The notes beneath the pieces are model-generated. The model was not told the DNA's origin, made no database searches, and worked only from the letters and a program-made list of their open reading frames with translations. The position numbers and the translations under genes are program-made. From Halomonas ramblicola (GTDB lineage: Bacteria > Pseudomonadota > Gammaproteobacteria > Pseudomonadales > Halomonadaceae), in contig NZ_JAUFPL010000034.1 in NCBI RefSeq assembly GCF_030409215.1, positions 1 to 64,000 of the forward strand: a DNA stretch of 64,000 bases, written 5' to 3'. Within the stretch, counting starts at the first letter, position 1, and every line of letters starts with the position of its first letter. Positions 44,852-53,653 of this stretch are shown piece by piece.

Positions 44852-45622
44852 CTACTGAAGGTTGACGTACATGCCGCCGTCGACCAGCAGCGAGGCGCCG
44901 GTGACGTACTGGGCCATGTCCGAGGCGAGGAAGACGATGGGACCGGCCAGGTCCTCGGGGCGTCCCAGACGGCCCAGGGGCGAGCGGCTGGCCATGTAGT
45001 CGCGCTTCTCGGTATCGGCGAGATCGTCCTTGTTGATGTCGGTCTCGATGGTCCCGGGCAGCACGGCGTTGCAGCGGATGCCATAGGGGCCCAGGGCAAT
45101 GGCGCAGGACTGCATCAGCGACAGCAGCCCAGCCTTGGTGGGGGTGTAGTGGGTCTGCATGCCGCCGCCGACCAGGGCGCTGATCGAGCTGACGGCGATG
45201 ATCGCCCCGCCGCGGCCCTGGCGCTGCATCTGGTTGGCCGCCGCCTGCACGGCGAAGAAGGCGCCGTTGAGGTTGGTATTCACCGTTTCGAGATAGGTCT
45301 CGCGGGGCATGTCGAGGAAGCTGTGGAAGGGGCAGATGCCGGCGTTGTTGACGAAGACGTCAACGCCGCCGAAGTTCGTCACGGCCGCCTCGACCAGCTT
45401 GTCGCCGGTTTCCGGATCGCCGGCCGGGGCGCCGACCGCGGCGGCACGACGGCCCAGGGCCTCGATCTCGCCGATCAGCGCCTCGACGGCGGGACGGCTG
45501 GACTCGCTGCCGCTGTAGCCGATGACTACATTGGCTCCCTGGCGGGCGCACTCCAAGGCAGCGGCACGGCCGATCCCGCGTGAGGCACCGGTGATGATGA
45601 CGGCTTTGTCCTTGAGCAACAT
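44852..45622 (-). CDS. L-rhamnose 1-dehydrogenase (SDR)
   Basis: A 256-residue short-chain dehydrogenase that would oxidise L-rhamnose to L-rhamnono-lactone with NAD(P). The dinucleotide motif is TGASRGIGRA, with NNAG, catalytic Ser in AVSSISALVGG and YTPTKAG (Tyr, Lys). The VVIGYSGSESSRPAVEALIGEIEALG segment is like bacterial rhamnose dehydrogenases. CAGGAG precedes ATG 45622. Nine bases separate it from the aldolase. Activity is inferred from operon company. Confidence 0.86.
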   Translation of the reverse strand: MLLKDKAVIITGASRGIGRAAALECARQGANVVIGYSGSESSRPAVEALIGEIEALGRRAAAVGAPAGDPETGDKLVEAAVTNFGGVDVFVNNAGICPFHSFLDMPRETYLETVNTNLNGAFFAVQAAANQMQRQGRGGAIIAVSSISALVGGGMQTHYTPTKAGLLSLMQSCAIALGPYGIRCNAVLPGTIETDINKDDLADTEKRDYMASRSPLGRLGRPEDLAGPIVFLASDMAQYVTGASLLVDGGMYVNLQ

Positions 45623-45660
45623 GGCGGACTCCTGAAAGGTCTGGATGGGCGTGCCAGCGA

Positions 45661-46551
45661 TCACAGCCGGTAGACACGCCGGGCATTGTCGATGAACAGG
45701 GCTCGGGCCTCGTCCTCCGAGGCGTCGGCGACGATCTCGGCGTAGGCGTGCCAGATGTCCTGATAGCGGGCGTAGAGGCCGTCCACCGGGTAGTTGGAGG
45801 CGAACAGGCAACGCTCGATGCCGAAGGCATCGAGGGCCTCCAGGACCAGCGGCCGGATGCTGCCAACCGTCCAGTGGTGGTCGAGCATGCCGAAGCCGCT
45901 GAGCTTGACCACCACGTTGTCCCGGGCGGCCAGCTGGCGCAGGCCGTCACGCCAGGCCCGCCACCCCGCCACGCCCTGGCGGTCGACGTACATGCCAGCG
46001 TGGTTGAGCACGAACAGCGTCTCCGGGTGCTCGGCGGCCAGCCTCGCCGCCTGGGGCATCTGGGAGGGATAGAGCTGCAGGTCGAAGGAGAGCCCCAGGC
46101 GGCCCAGCAGGGCGAAATTCTCCCGCCAACCGGGGTCTTCCATGTAGTGGCGACCCACATAGTCGTAGAGCGGGTCGGCATGGACGTTGAGGATCTGCCG
46201 AACGCCCCGCACCCTATCGGACATCCCGCATTGGGCCGTCAGCTGTTCGCCGGCATCGCCACGGGACAGATCGGCGCCGACCACCAGCGCGGTGGGCAGC
46301 ACCGGTTCGCGGGACGGCTCCATCGAAGCGGTCAGCCAGCGCGTCTCGGCCAGCGGGTCGACGGCATCGGCTTCGACATGTACGGCGCCCAGCAGCTCGA
46401 TATCGCCACGCCCGGCCAGCAGTTCCTCGGGACCGAAGTCCCGTGCCATGGGCGAGTAGTCGCCGAGCAGGTTGGGGGACGGGTGCTCGAGCCAGGGCTG
46501 GTTGCCCTGGTCGAGCACCCAGAAGTGCACATGGGGGTCGATCACTTGCAT
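45661..46551 (-). CDS. Amidohydrolase-family L-rhamnono-1,4-lactonase
   Basis: A 296-residue amidohydrolase-2 TIM barrel. The first metal motif is IDPHVHFW, then GAVHVEADAVDP, LNHAG (His) and FASNYPVDGLY (Asp). This pattern is shared by L-fuconolactonases and rhamnonolactonases. It would hydrolyse the lactone made by the dehydrogenase to L-rhamnonate. Its start overlaps the rhaM stop by 10 bp, so coupled translation is likely. Confidence 0.86.
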   Translation of the reverse strand: MQVIDPHVHFWVLDQGNQPWLEHPSPNLLGDYSPMARDFGPEELLAGRGDIELLGAVHVEADAVDPLAETRWLTASMEPSREPVLPTALVVGADLSRGDAGEQLTAQCGMSDRVRGVRQILNVHADPLYDYVGRHYMEDPGWRENFALLGRLGLSFDLQLYPSQMPQAARLAAEHPETLFVLNHAGMYVDRQGVAGWRAWRDGLRQLAARDNVVVKLSGFGMLDHHWTVGSIRPLVLEALDAFGIERCLFASNYPVDGLYARYQDIWHAYAEIVADASEDEARALFIDNARRVYRL

Positions 46552-46877
46552 GCGGTGGCTCCTGGCAGGAAGGTGAACACTTCATCGAGGGGCACGCTGA
46601 TCGGCGCCTGATCCTCGTGAGTCTCCATGATATCCGCCATGTAGGCCCACCAGCGGCGCATCACCGGCAACTCGGGCAAGCGTACCGTCCGGTGGTCCTC
46701 GCGCAGCACCATGATCGCGAACAGTTGGTGGGTTTCAGAGTCGAGGAAGATGCGGTACTCCTCGATACCCGCCTCCTGCAACGCCTCGGCGAGTTCCGGC
46801 CAGAGGGCGTCATGCCGACGCCGGTACTCCGCCGCCTGGCCGGGGTGCAGTGTCATGCGAAAGGCCTGGATCGGCAT
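46542..46877 (-). CDS. rhaM: L-rhamnose mutarotase
   Basis: A 111-residue ferredoxin-like protein that interconverts alpha and beta anomers of L-rhamnose. FRMTLHPGQAAEYRRRHDALWPEL (with the catalytic His in RRHD), EYRIFLDSETHQLFAIM and RWWAYMADIMETHED are standard. Length matches E. coli RhaM (104) with a slightly longer C-terminus. It implies that free rhamnose appears inside the cell. It lies between the dehydratase and the lactonase. Confidence 0.94.
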   Translation of the reverse strand: MPIQAFRMTLHPGQAAEYRRRHDALWPELAEALQEAGIEEYRIFLDSETHQLFAIMVLREDHRTVRLPELPVMRRWWAYMADIMETHEDQAPISVPLDEVFTFLPGATACK

Positions 46878-46904
46878 GCTGCCCTCCTCGTCTCGACCAT
46901 CGGA

Positions 46905-48089
46905 TCAGTGGGTATAGGGACGTGCCAGCTCGCACTCGGGGTTGAGCCGCACCCCGAAGCCCGGCTTGTCGAGCTTGGCGGCGGGCAGGCGGCCGTTTTC
47001 CGGCACCGGCTCGTCGAGCAGCAGCGGGTTGAACATCGGCACCACCTTGTCCGCCTTGGGCGCCATCATCAGGAACTCGGCGAAGGGGCTGTTGTGGCGG
47101 GTGATCACGAAGTGATAGCTGTAGACCGAGGAGCCGTGCGGCACCACCAGCTTGTTGTGGGCGTCGGCCAGCGCCGAGATCTTGATCAGCTCGGTGATGC
47201 CGCCGCACCAGCCGACGTCGGGCTGGATGACGTCGCAGCAGTCCATCTCCAGCAGCAGGCGGAAGCCCCAGCGCGTCGCTTCGTGCTCGCCGGTGTTGAC
47301 CAGCATGCCCCGGGGTACGTCGTGCTTGAGCTGGGCATAGCCCCAGTAGTCGTCCGGCGGCAGGGCCTCCTCGATCCACTTCAGGCCATACTCCTGAGCC
47401 CCCTGGGCCAGGCGAGTGGCGTAGTTGAGGTCGAGGCTCATCCAGCAGTCGTACATCAGCCAGAAGTCGTCGCCCACGGCGCGGCGCATCTCGGCCAGGT
47501 GCGCCAGATTGCGCTCGAGGCCTTCCTCGCCCTCGGCCGGGCCATGGACCAGCGGCATCTTGCCGCCGATGAAGCCCATCTGCTTGGCCAGGTCGGGGCG
47601 AGCGCCGGTGGCGTAGAAGACCAGCTCATCGCGTACCGGGCCACCCAACAGCTGGTGCACCGGCTCGCCGCGCACCTTGCCGAGCAGGTCCCACAGTGCC
47701 AGGTCGACACAGGAGATGGTGTTGATCACCACGCCCTTGCGGCCGTAGTAGAGGGTGGCGTTGAACATCTGGTCCCAGATCTTCTCGATCTCGGTGACGC
47801 GCTTGCCCTCGATGAAACGCGCCAGATGCTTCTCGACGATCCAGGCGCCGATCTCGCCGCCGGTGGTCACCGCGAAGCCGGTGGTGCCGTCGCTGGCCTC
47901 CAGTTCCACCACCAGGGTGCCGAGCACGTTGAGACCGAAGCTGCGCCGGGTCATGCGGTACTCGGGGTACTTGCTCATCGGCGTGGCGATTTGCGAGTCG
48001 ATCCAGTGGCCCTCGGCCTGGTCATGGTAATCGGCCCCCCCGCCGCGAACGGTATAGGCGCGTACCTGCTTGATGGTCACTTCGCTCAT
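46905..48089 (-). CDS. rhmD: L-rhamnonate dehydratase
   Basis: A 394-residue enolase-superfamily (mandelate racemase subgroup) enzyme that dehydrates L-rhamnonate to 2-keto-3-deoxy-L-rhamnonate. The N-terminal [38 protein letters not shown], seen as the DYHDQ and MSKYPEYR blocks, is specific to rhamnonate dehydratases. Metal ligands appear in LMYDCWMSL (Asp), [11 protein letters not shown] (Glu) and [11 protein letters not shown] (Glu), with the catalytic His in [13 protein letters not shown]. First gene of the eight-gene operon. Confidence 0.95.
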   Translation of the reverse strand: MSEVTIKQVRAYTVRGGGADYHDQAEGHWIDSQIATPMSKYPEYRMTRRSFGLNVLGTLVVELEASDGTTGFAVTTGGEIGAWIVEKHLARFIEGKRVTEIEKIWDQMFNATLYYGRKGVVINTISCVDLALWDLLGKVRGEPVHQLLGGPVRDELVFYATGARPDLAKQMGFIGGKMPLVHGPAEGEEGLERNLAHLAEMRRAVGDDFWLMYDCWMSLDLNYATRLAQGAQEYGLKWIEEALPPDDYWGYAQLKHDVPRGMLVNTGEHEATRWGFRLLLEMDCCDVIQPDVGWCGGITELIKISALADAHNKLVVPHGSSVYSYHFVITRHNSPFAEFLMMAPKADKVVPMFNPLLLDEPVPENGRLPAAKLDKPGFGVRLNPECELARPYTH

Positions 48090-48156
48090 GGGCTCCCCCT
48101 GTGGCGTGAAACGAATCGGTGTTGGGGAGAGTTCTACCCATGCAGGACAGGGGCGA

Positions 48157-48201
48157 CCAATGAGAATCGTACGCCGATTGATACCCTGAGGTTATCGATT
48201 G
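48157..48201. promoter_or_regulatory. Operator-like dyads in the rhmD/LysR gap
   Basis: AATCG-TACGC-CGATT (48165-48179) is a 5-bp-arm dyad with a five-base spacer, and outer CCAAT (48157) and ATTGG (48197) are also inverted. The 243-bp gap between the divergent rhmD and LysR genes holds nothing else, so this is the likely LysR binding region for both promoters. Confidence 0.4.
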
Positions 48202-48332
48202 GCGCCAGGCCGCATGTTAGGCTGCTTTCCGATGATCACGCCGTATCACCGCGACCTCGATGGTTCGACTAATGTCGAAGCCTTGAGCCTGGCGGCTCAC
48301 CATAATTTCAAGGTATCGAAAGAGGCTTGAGG

Positions 48333-49283
48333 ATGGAGGGATATCAGGCACTATTGAGCCGGCTGCGCTACAAGCACCTGCTGATGATTTCGACGCTGGG
48401 CAAGCGCCGCAACCTGCACCAGACGGCCGCGACCATGCACATGTCACAGCCGGCGGCCACGCGCATGCTGGGCGAGATAGAGAAGGTGTTCGGCTGTCAG
48501 CTGTTCGAGCGCACCGCCCGTGGCATGCAGCCCACCACGGTGGGCGAGATGCTGATCGACTTCGCCGACAACGCCTTGACCCGCCTCGACCGCTGTGCCG
48601 AGGAGGTGCATCGCTACCAGTTGGGTGGCCGGGGCCAGTTGACGGTAGGCGCTATCATGGGCGCCGCCCCGGACCTGGTGGCCCAGGCGGTGATCGAGAT
48701 GAAGCGCCAGCGTCCGTTGCTGCAGATCCGGCTGATGGGCGAAACCAGCGACCAGCTGGTCGAGCTGCTCGAGCAGGGCAAGATCGACATTGCCATCGCC
48801 CGCTACGCCAGTGTAATCCAGCACAACCAGTTCGACTTCGAGCCGCTGGGCAACGAAACCATGATCACCGTGGTGCGCCGCGGCCACCCCCTATGCATGG
48901 CCGAGCTGCCCCCGCTGGAGGAGCTGCTCGAAGCGTGGCCCTGGATCCTGCAACCGATAGCCACCCCGGCGCGCCAGGCGCTGGAGAAGGAGTTCGAGAT
49001 GGAGGGGCTGGTCTCGCCGCGGGACATCATCGAGTGCGGCTCGATCTTTGCGGCACTGCAACTGGTGCAGAAGAGCGATGCCCTGCTGGTGATGGCGGAA
49101 ACCGTCCTGCGCGATCACCTGGAGGCCGGGCTCATCGAGAAACTGCCACTCTCTATCGGCCGCGCTCTCTCCCCTTTCGGACTGCTGATGCGCAAGGACA
49201 CCCTCTACGACGAACCGATCACCGGCTTCTGCGAGATCCTGAGACGCAATGCCGCCGACTGGCGCGCCGGTATCGGGGCTTGA
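48333..49283 (+). CDS. LysR-family regulator of the rhamnose operon
   Basis: A 316-residue regulator. The winged helix is LLMISTLGKRRNLHQTAATMHMSQPAATRMLGEIEKVFGCQLFERTARGM, seen as the NLHQTAATMHMSQPAATRML block, of the GbpR/CbbR-like subgroup that regulates sugar-acid genes. The effector domain follows from about residue 90. The best start is ATG 48333 with AGAGG seven bases upstream; a TTG six bases earlier is in frame. Divergent orientation points to control of rhmD and the rest, unlike the AraC-type RhaS/RhaR of E. coli. Confidence 0.9.
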   Translation: MEGYQALLSRLRYKHLLMISTLGKRRNLHQTAATMHMSQPAATRMLGEIEKVFGCQLFERTARGMQPTTVGEMLIDFADNALTRLDRCAEEVHRYQLGGRGQLTVGAIMGAAPDLVAQAVIEMKRQRPLLQIRLMGETSDQLVELLEQGKIDIAIARYASVIQHNQFDFEPLGNETMITVVRRGHPLCMAELPPLEELLEAWPWILQPIATPARQALEKEFEMEGLVSPRDIIECGSIFAALQLVQKSDALLVMAETVLRDHLEAGLIEKLPLSIGRALSPFGLLMRKDTLYDEPITGFCEILRRNAADWRAGIGA

Positions 49284-49302
49284 GCCCACCGGCTCCTCCC
49301 TC

Positions 49303-50889
49303 CTACTGCGGGGCATCCAGCGCCGCCAACAGCGTCGCATCGCGACCGTAGATATCGGGGCGGAAGCTCAGTACCCCCTCCGCGTCGGCATGCACCGTCG
49401 CATAGTGCAGGATCACCGGCATGCGCCGCGCCAGCGAGACGTTGCGGGTGCGCCCCGCCGCCACCAGGGCGCGGATGTCGTGTGCGGTGCCGGTGTCCTC
49501 GAACAGCAGCTGGGCCAGTTCATGCACGCCCTGGACGCGGATGCAGCCGGAACTGAAGGCGCGCTGCTCGCGGCCGAACAGGCCCTGGGACGGGGTGTCG
49601 TGGAGATAGACCATATGCGCGTTGGGGAAGCGGATGACCAGGTCGCCCAGGGGATTGTCGTCGCCCGGCACCTGACGCAGCACGATGTTGCCGGGGTCCT
49701 CCCAGTCCACCCGCCAGGGATCGAGGGGCTCACCCGAGGGGCTGAGTACCTGGATGCGCTCGCGCCACAGATAGCCGAGGTCGCGGCGCACCTTGGGCAG
49801 CACGTCCTCGCGCAGGATGGTGGGCGGGATCGTCCAGCTGGGATTGACGGTCAGGTGGGTGATCTCGGAGCGCAGCGAGGGCGTGTGGCGATAGGGCTGG
49901 CCCACCACGATGCGCGAGCGCCAGGTCTCGCCATTGGGCCGATGGTAGCGGATCCGGTAGCCGGCAATGTCGACCAGCACGAAGGCCTCGGGCAGGTCGT
50001 GGAGCAGCCAGCGGGCACGCTCGAGGTTGAGGCGAATCTGGTCGATGCGGCGCGCCACCGGCACGTTGAGGGCGTCGCGGGTGCGGGGACCGACGATGCC
50101 GTCGGTCTCCAGCAGATGGCGGCGCTGGAAGCGCTCGACCGCTGTCTCCAGGGTGGCGTCATAGCGTCGCGGCTGCGGGACGGCCAGTCCCGCCGCCATC
50201 ACCTCCAGCTCGCCGATCACCGCCAGGCGCTCGCGCAGTACCACCACGTCGTCGTGAACGTCGCCGGGGCGCAGGGCGTCCTCGCGCGCCGGCAGCTGCG
50301 GCCAGCCGCCCAGGCGCGCGATGCGGCGGTAGCGGGCCAGGCCATCGCGCAGCCGCGTGTAGGCGGCATGCTCGGGACGCGCCTCGGCGAAGGCCTGCGC
50401 GAAGTGCCGGGATTCCACGGCCCGGGAGAGCGCCGGCATGTCGAAACGCGCCGGTGCCACCGGGATCTCCCATGACGGCTCGACCTCACGGGGATCGAAC
50501 CGGCCGCGTTGCAGATGCTCCACCGCTCGCAGCAGCCGTCGGGTGGCCGCCAGTTCGAAGCGGGCCTGGGCCTCCTCGTCCGAGCCGGCGTGGGCCCGCC
50601 GATAGTCCGCCAGCAGTTCATCGGGGCGATAGTCGCGCGGCTCCAGGCCATCGCCTTCCAGGCCCTGCAGCGCTTCGGCGAAGGCCGCCACCGTCCGGCG
50701 CTCCTGCCAGGCCGGCCGCCGATCACGCGCCGCGTAGAAGGCGCGCAGCTCGGGAGCCGCCTCCCCCAGCAGTCGCGCCAACGGCGCCGTCGCCGCTTTC
50801 TCCGAGGCCTCTTCCTCCCCGGCCAGCGCCATGCCGGACAGGCCCAGCATCATGACCAGCGCCCAGCCCAGGGCGACGACTGCTCTCAT
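49303..50889 (-). CDS. L,D-transpeptidase, YcbB/LdtD-like
   Basis: A 528-residue periplasmic cell-wall enzyme. Signal peptide at MRAVVALGWALVMMLGLSGMALA. A peptidoglycan-binding domain (about residues 235-290, ATLETAVERFQRRHLLETDGIVGPRTRDALN) precedes a YkuD domain with the active site HDTPSQGLFGREQRAFSSGCIRVQGV, seen as HDTPS plus SSGCIRV (catalytic Cys). It makes 3-3 crosslinks or attaches lipoproteins. A lid insertion as in LdtD is present between these motifs. I start at ATG 50889. Divergent from another L,D-transpeptidase-fold gene. Confidence 0.9.
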   Translation of the reverse strand: MRAVVALGWALVMMLGLSGMALAGEEEASEKAATAPLARLLGEAAPELRAFYAARDRRPAWQERRTVAAFAEALQGLEGDGLEPRDYRPDELLADYRRAHAGSDEEAQARFELAATRRLLRAVEHLQRGRFDPREVEPSWEIPVAPARFDMPALSRAVESRHFAQAFAEARPEHAAYTRLRDGLARYRRIARLGGWPQLPAREDALRPGDVHDDVVVLRERLAVIGELEVMAAGLAVPQPRRYDATLETAVERFQRRHLLETDGIVGPRTRDALNVPVARRIDQIRLNLERARWLLHDLPEAFVLVDIAGYRIRYHRPNGETWRSRIVVGQPYRHTPSLRSEITHLTVNPSWTIPPTILREDVLPKVRRDLGYLWRERIQVLSPSGEPLDPWRVDWEDPGNIVLRQVPGDDNPLGDLVIRFPNAHMVYLHDTPSQGLFGREQRAFSSGCIRVQGVHELAQLLFEDTGTAHDIRALVAAGRTRNVSLARRMPVILHYATVHADAEGVLSFRPDIYGRDATLLAALDAPQ

Positions 50890-51052
50890 GACCGCCTCCT
50901 GCTTCGTTGATAGCTTGAGTAGCGTCCTTGACACTCACCCTCATAATAGTGCCTGACTCGGGGCCGCAGGGAAGCCGGCCCCTTCGCCATGCCCGCGCCA
51001 TGGGCCCCAATTCCATGAATCCGACAAGCCGAACCACAACCCAGGACCGTCC

Positions 51053-51787
51053 ATGACGCCACCGACTTCCCTTGCTCGTGCCGCCCTCGCTCCCTTCGCC
51101 ATCGGCCTGCTGCTCGTCGGCCCCTCGGCCCATGGCGGCGACTTCCTCGCCCACCTCCCCGGCCATCATCAGACATTGGGTCAATCGCTCGCCCAGACCC
51201 TGGCTCGATTGGCCCCCGCGGCGTCTTCCCGGGTGCTGTACCTGGCCGCCGGCGCCCTGGCCTGTGCCGACCCCAACGCCGAGCGACTGGCGGTGATCGA
51301 CTATTCGCTGCCCTCCACCGAGCCGCGACTATGGGTCTTCGACCTGGCCGAGCGACGCCTGCTGTTCGAGGAACTGGTCTCCCACGGCCAGGGGTCGGGC
51401 GACGCCTTGGCCACTGCCTTCTCCAACACCCCGGAGAGCCACCAGTCGAGCCTGGGCCTGTTCCGCACCCGCAACAGCTACTACGGTCGCAACGGCTATT
51501 CGCTGCGCCTGGAGGGCCTGGAAGCCGGCATCAACGACTTGGCCTATGAACGCGCCATCGTCATCCATGGCGCCGACTACGTCAGCGAGGCCTTCATCGA
51601 GCGTACCGGCCGGCTGGGCCGCAGCCACGGCTGCCCGGCGGTACGCCAGGCGGTCACCTACCCGCTGATCGACAGTATCCGTGAGGGGCAGTACCTGTTC
51701 GTCTACTATCCCGACGCCGACTGGCTCGCCTCCTCCGCCTTCCTCGACTGCCAGGGACCCGACGGCTCGCAGCTGGCCATGCAGTGA
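51053..51787 (+). CDS. YkuD-like (murein L,D-transpeptidase catalytic domain) secreted protein
   Basis: A 244-residue protein with a signal peptide ending near SAHGG. VIDYSLPSTEPRLWVFDLAERRLLFEELVSHGQGSG and the active-site region AIVIHGADYVSE then GRLGRSHGCPAVRQ (His, then Ser-His-Gly-Cys) match the L,D-transpeptidase catalytic-domain family found in many Gram-negatives without a clear peptidoglycan-binding module. It lies 163 bp from the YcbB-like gene, transcribed the other way. Confidence 0.88.
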   Translation: MTPPTSLARAALAPFAIGLLLVGPSAHGGDFLAHLPGHHQTLGQSLAQTLARLAPAASSRVLYLAAGALACADPNAERLAVIDYSLPSTEPRLWVFDLAERRLLFEELVSHGQGSGDALATAFSNTPESHQSSLGLFRTRNSYYGRNGYSLRLEGLEAGINDLAYERAIVIHGADYVSEAFIERTGRLGRSHGCPAVRQAVTYPLIDSIREGQYLFVYYPDADWLASSAFLDCQGPDGSQLAMQ

Positions 51788-51840
51788 CCGGCCCGCACGC
51801 CCCGCCGGGGCGCAACCTCGCCCCCACCTCGCACCATCAC

Positions 51841-51857
51841 GGCGCCCACCGGGCGCC
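51841..51857 (+). terminator. Short terminator before narK1
   Basis: GGCGCCC-ACC-GGGCGCC is a 7-bp stem, 53 bp after the L,D-transpeptidase stop. It is preceded by GCACCATCACGGC (51831), which recurs at 53498 before narK2, so terminators are probably part of the duplicated unit. Confidence 0.5.
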
Positions 51858-51949
51858 CCCTCCTGACTCGGCGGCTGCCGTTATTCGCCCTAGAATCAGT
51901 GTAGTCATTTGAAAATAAAGACAAATAACCAACATGGCAAAGCTATTGC

Positions 51950-51977
51950 TTGATGCATATCAATTGATCTACATCAA
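51950..51977 (+). promoter_or_regulatory. Two abutting FNR/Anr boxes upstream of narK1
   Basis: TTGATGCATATCAA (51950-51963) is immediately followed by TTGATCTACATCAA (51964-51977). Both fit the FNR/Anr consensus TTGAT-N4-ATCAA exactly. They lie 115-142 bp before the narK1 ATG. Anaerobic induction is expected. The 304-bp gap 51788-52091 holds this, the terminator and the leader. Confidence 0.85.
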
Positions 51978-52009
51978 GACTTGGTGGGCGTGGACCAGGC
52001 TCCTCGGAG

Positions 52010-52045
52010 TACGAGTGCGTCGAACCGGACCTTCAACGAAGAAGG
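52010..52045 (+). promoter_or_regulatory. ANTAR-target-like leader hairpins, narK1
   Basis: The downstream hairpin (52030-52045) is CCTTC-AACGAA-GAAGG, with a six-base loop having A at position 1 and G at position 4, the ANTAR-binding signature. Upstream, CGAGTGCGTCG (52012-52022) offers a second, weaker stem with an A-N-N-G series. The same pair occurs before narK2 with changed loop-distal bases but conserved A1/G4. Sequence similarity between the two leaders stops at the end of this hairpin. Confidence 0.55.
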
Positions 52046-52091
52046 GCTCGATTCCTGAATCGTCAACGCGACGCCACTGCGAGGTTCACCC

Positions 52092-53444
52092 ATGGACATC
52101 CTCAACAAGGCCAACAGAATCCGCCTGTTGAACTTCAGCACCCCCCAGATGCGCGCCTTCCACTTCTCGTGGTTCGCCTTCCATATCTGCTTCTTCGGCT
52201 GGTTCGGCATCGCCCCGCTGATGGCGGTGGTACGCGACGACCTGGGACTGACCAAGACCCAGATCGGCAACACCATCATCGCCTCGGTGGCCATCACCAT
52301 CCTCGTGCGCCTGGTGATCGGCGTACTCTGCGACAAGATCGGGCCGCGCAGGGCCTACACCTGGCTGCTCTGCCTGGGCTCGCTGCCGGTGATGGGCATC
52401 GGCTTCGCCTCGAGCTTCGAGACCTTCCTGCTGGCCCGCCTGGCCATCGGTGCCATCGGCGCCTCCTTCGTGATCACCCAGTACCACACCTCGGTGATGT
52501 TCGCCCCCAACGTGGTGGGCACCGCCAATGCCACCAGCGCCGGCTGGGGCAACCTGGGCGGTGGCACCACCCAGATCCTGATGCCGCTGATCTTCTCCGG
52601 GATCCTGATGCTCGGCGTCAACGAGGCCCTGGGCTGGCGCCTGGCCATGGTGGTCCCCGGCGTGGTGCTGTTCCTCACCGGTATCGCCTACTACTTCTTC
52701 ACCCAGGATGCTCCCAACGGCAACTTCGATGAGCTGCGCGCCCGGGGCGAGCTGCCGTCGGCCAGCGGCGAGCACGGCATGGCCCAGAGCTTCAAGGCCG
52801 CCGCCAAGGACGTCCGCGTCTGGGCGCTGTTCGTAGTCTACGCCGCCTGCTTCGGCGTCGAACTGACCATCAACAACATCGCCGCCATCTACTTCTTCGA
52901 CCACTTCGACCTGACGCTCGCCACCGCCGGGATGATCGCCGGCCTGTTCGGCCTGATGAACCTCTTCGCCCGCACCCTGGGCGGCATCTTCTCCGACCTC
53001 TTCGCCCGCAGCGGCGGCCTCAAGGGCCGGGTGCGCTGGCTGTTCATCGCCATGCTCTGCGAGGGCGTCGCCCTGATGTTCTTCTCGCAGATGCACGTGC
53101 TGGCACTCGCCATCGGCATCATGCTGGTGTTCAGCCTCTTCGTGCAGATGGCCGAGGGCGCCACCTTCGGCGTGGTGCCCTTCATCAACAAGAAGGCGCT
53201 GGGCGCCGTGGCCGGCATCGTCGGCGCCGGCGGCAACGCCGGGGCGGTGGCCGCGGGCTTCCTGTTCCGCTCGGAGTCGCTCTCCTACCAGCAGGGGCTC
53301 TTCTACCTGGGCATCGCCGTGCTGATCGCCTCCCTGTGTGCCCTGGTGGTGCGTTTCTCGCCGGAGGTCGAAGCCGAGGAGGCCCAGGCCTACCGCGACG
53401 CCGTGGGCGAGGACACCGGCGCCGGCGCCCTGTCGCTGCGCTGA
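52092..53444 (+). CDS. narK: Nitrate/nitrite MFS transporter, NarK family (copy 1)
   Basis: A 450-residue, 12-TMS major-facilitator protein. FHFSWFAFHICFFGWFGIAPLMAVVRDDLGLT near the N-terminus, ARLAIGAIGASFVITQYHTSVMFAPNVVGTANATSAGWGNLGGGTTQ (nitrate signature around GWGNLGGG) and the second-half signature VGAGGNAGAVAAG are typical of NarK1/NasA-type carriers. Highly similar to copy 2 just downstream. FNR-type boxes and an ANTAR-like leader precede it. No nitrate reductase gene is in the window. Confidence 0.94.
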   Translation: MDILNKANRIRLLNFSTPQMRAFHFSWFAFHICFFGWFGIAPLMAVVRDDLGLTKTQIGNTIIASVAITILVRLVIGVLCDKIGPRRAYTWLLCLGSLPVMGIGFASSFETFLLARLAIGAIGASFVITQYHTSVMFAPNVVGTANATSAGWGNLGGGTTQILMPLIFSGILMLGVNEALGWRLAMVVPGVVLFLTGIAYYFFTQDAPNGNFDELRARGELPSASGEHGMAQSFKAAAKDVRVWALFVVYAACFGVELTINNIAAIYFFDHFDLTLATAGMIAGLFGLMNLFARTLGGIFSDLFARSGGLKGRVRWLFIAMLCEGVALMFFSQMHVLALAIGIMLVFSLFVQMAEGATFGVVPFINKKALGAVAGIVGAGGNAGAVAAGFLFRSESLSYQQGLFYLGIAVLIASLCALVVRFSPEVEAEEAQAYRDAVGEDTGAGALSLR

Positions 53445-53506
53445 ACGCCTACCCCCCGGTGCGCCGGCACCATCCCGGGGCGAAGGCGCTTCGCCCTGCA
53501 CCATCA

Positions 53507-53534
53507 CGGCACCCCGGCCCCGGCCGGGGTGCCG
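53507..53534. terminator. Terminator between narK1 and narK2
   Basis: CGGCACCCCGGCC (53507-53519) pairs with GGCCGGGGTGCCG (53522-53534), a 13-bp stem followed by ATTCTC. It separates narK1 from the narK2 promoter. Confidence 0.7.
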
Positions 53535-53606
53535 ATTCTCATCGGCCGAAGCACCTCTAAGAGGCTGATACCCATAGAGAAAATCTACTACTGGCAGGCC
53601 GATTGC

Positions 53607-53620
53607 TTGATGTGCATCAA
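53607..53620 (+). promoter_or_regulatory. FNR/Anr box upstream of narK2
   Basis: TTGATGTGCATCAA fits the FNR/Anr consensus exactly. It lies 109 bp before the narK2 ATG and 36 bp before the candidate P1 hairpin. One box here contrasts with two before narK1. Confidence 0.85.
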
Positions 53621-53653
53621 GCATTGGTGGACGTGGACCAGGCTCCCTGGGAG

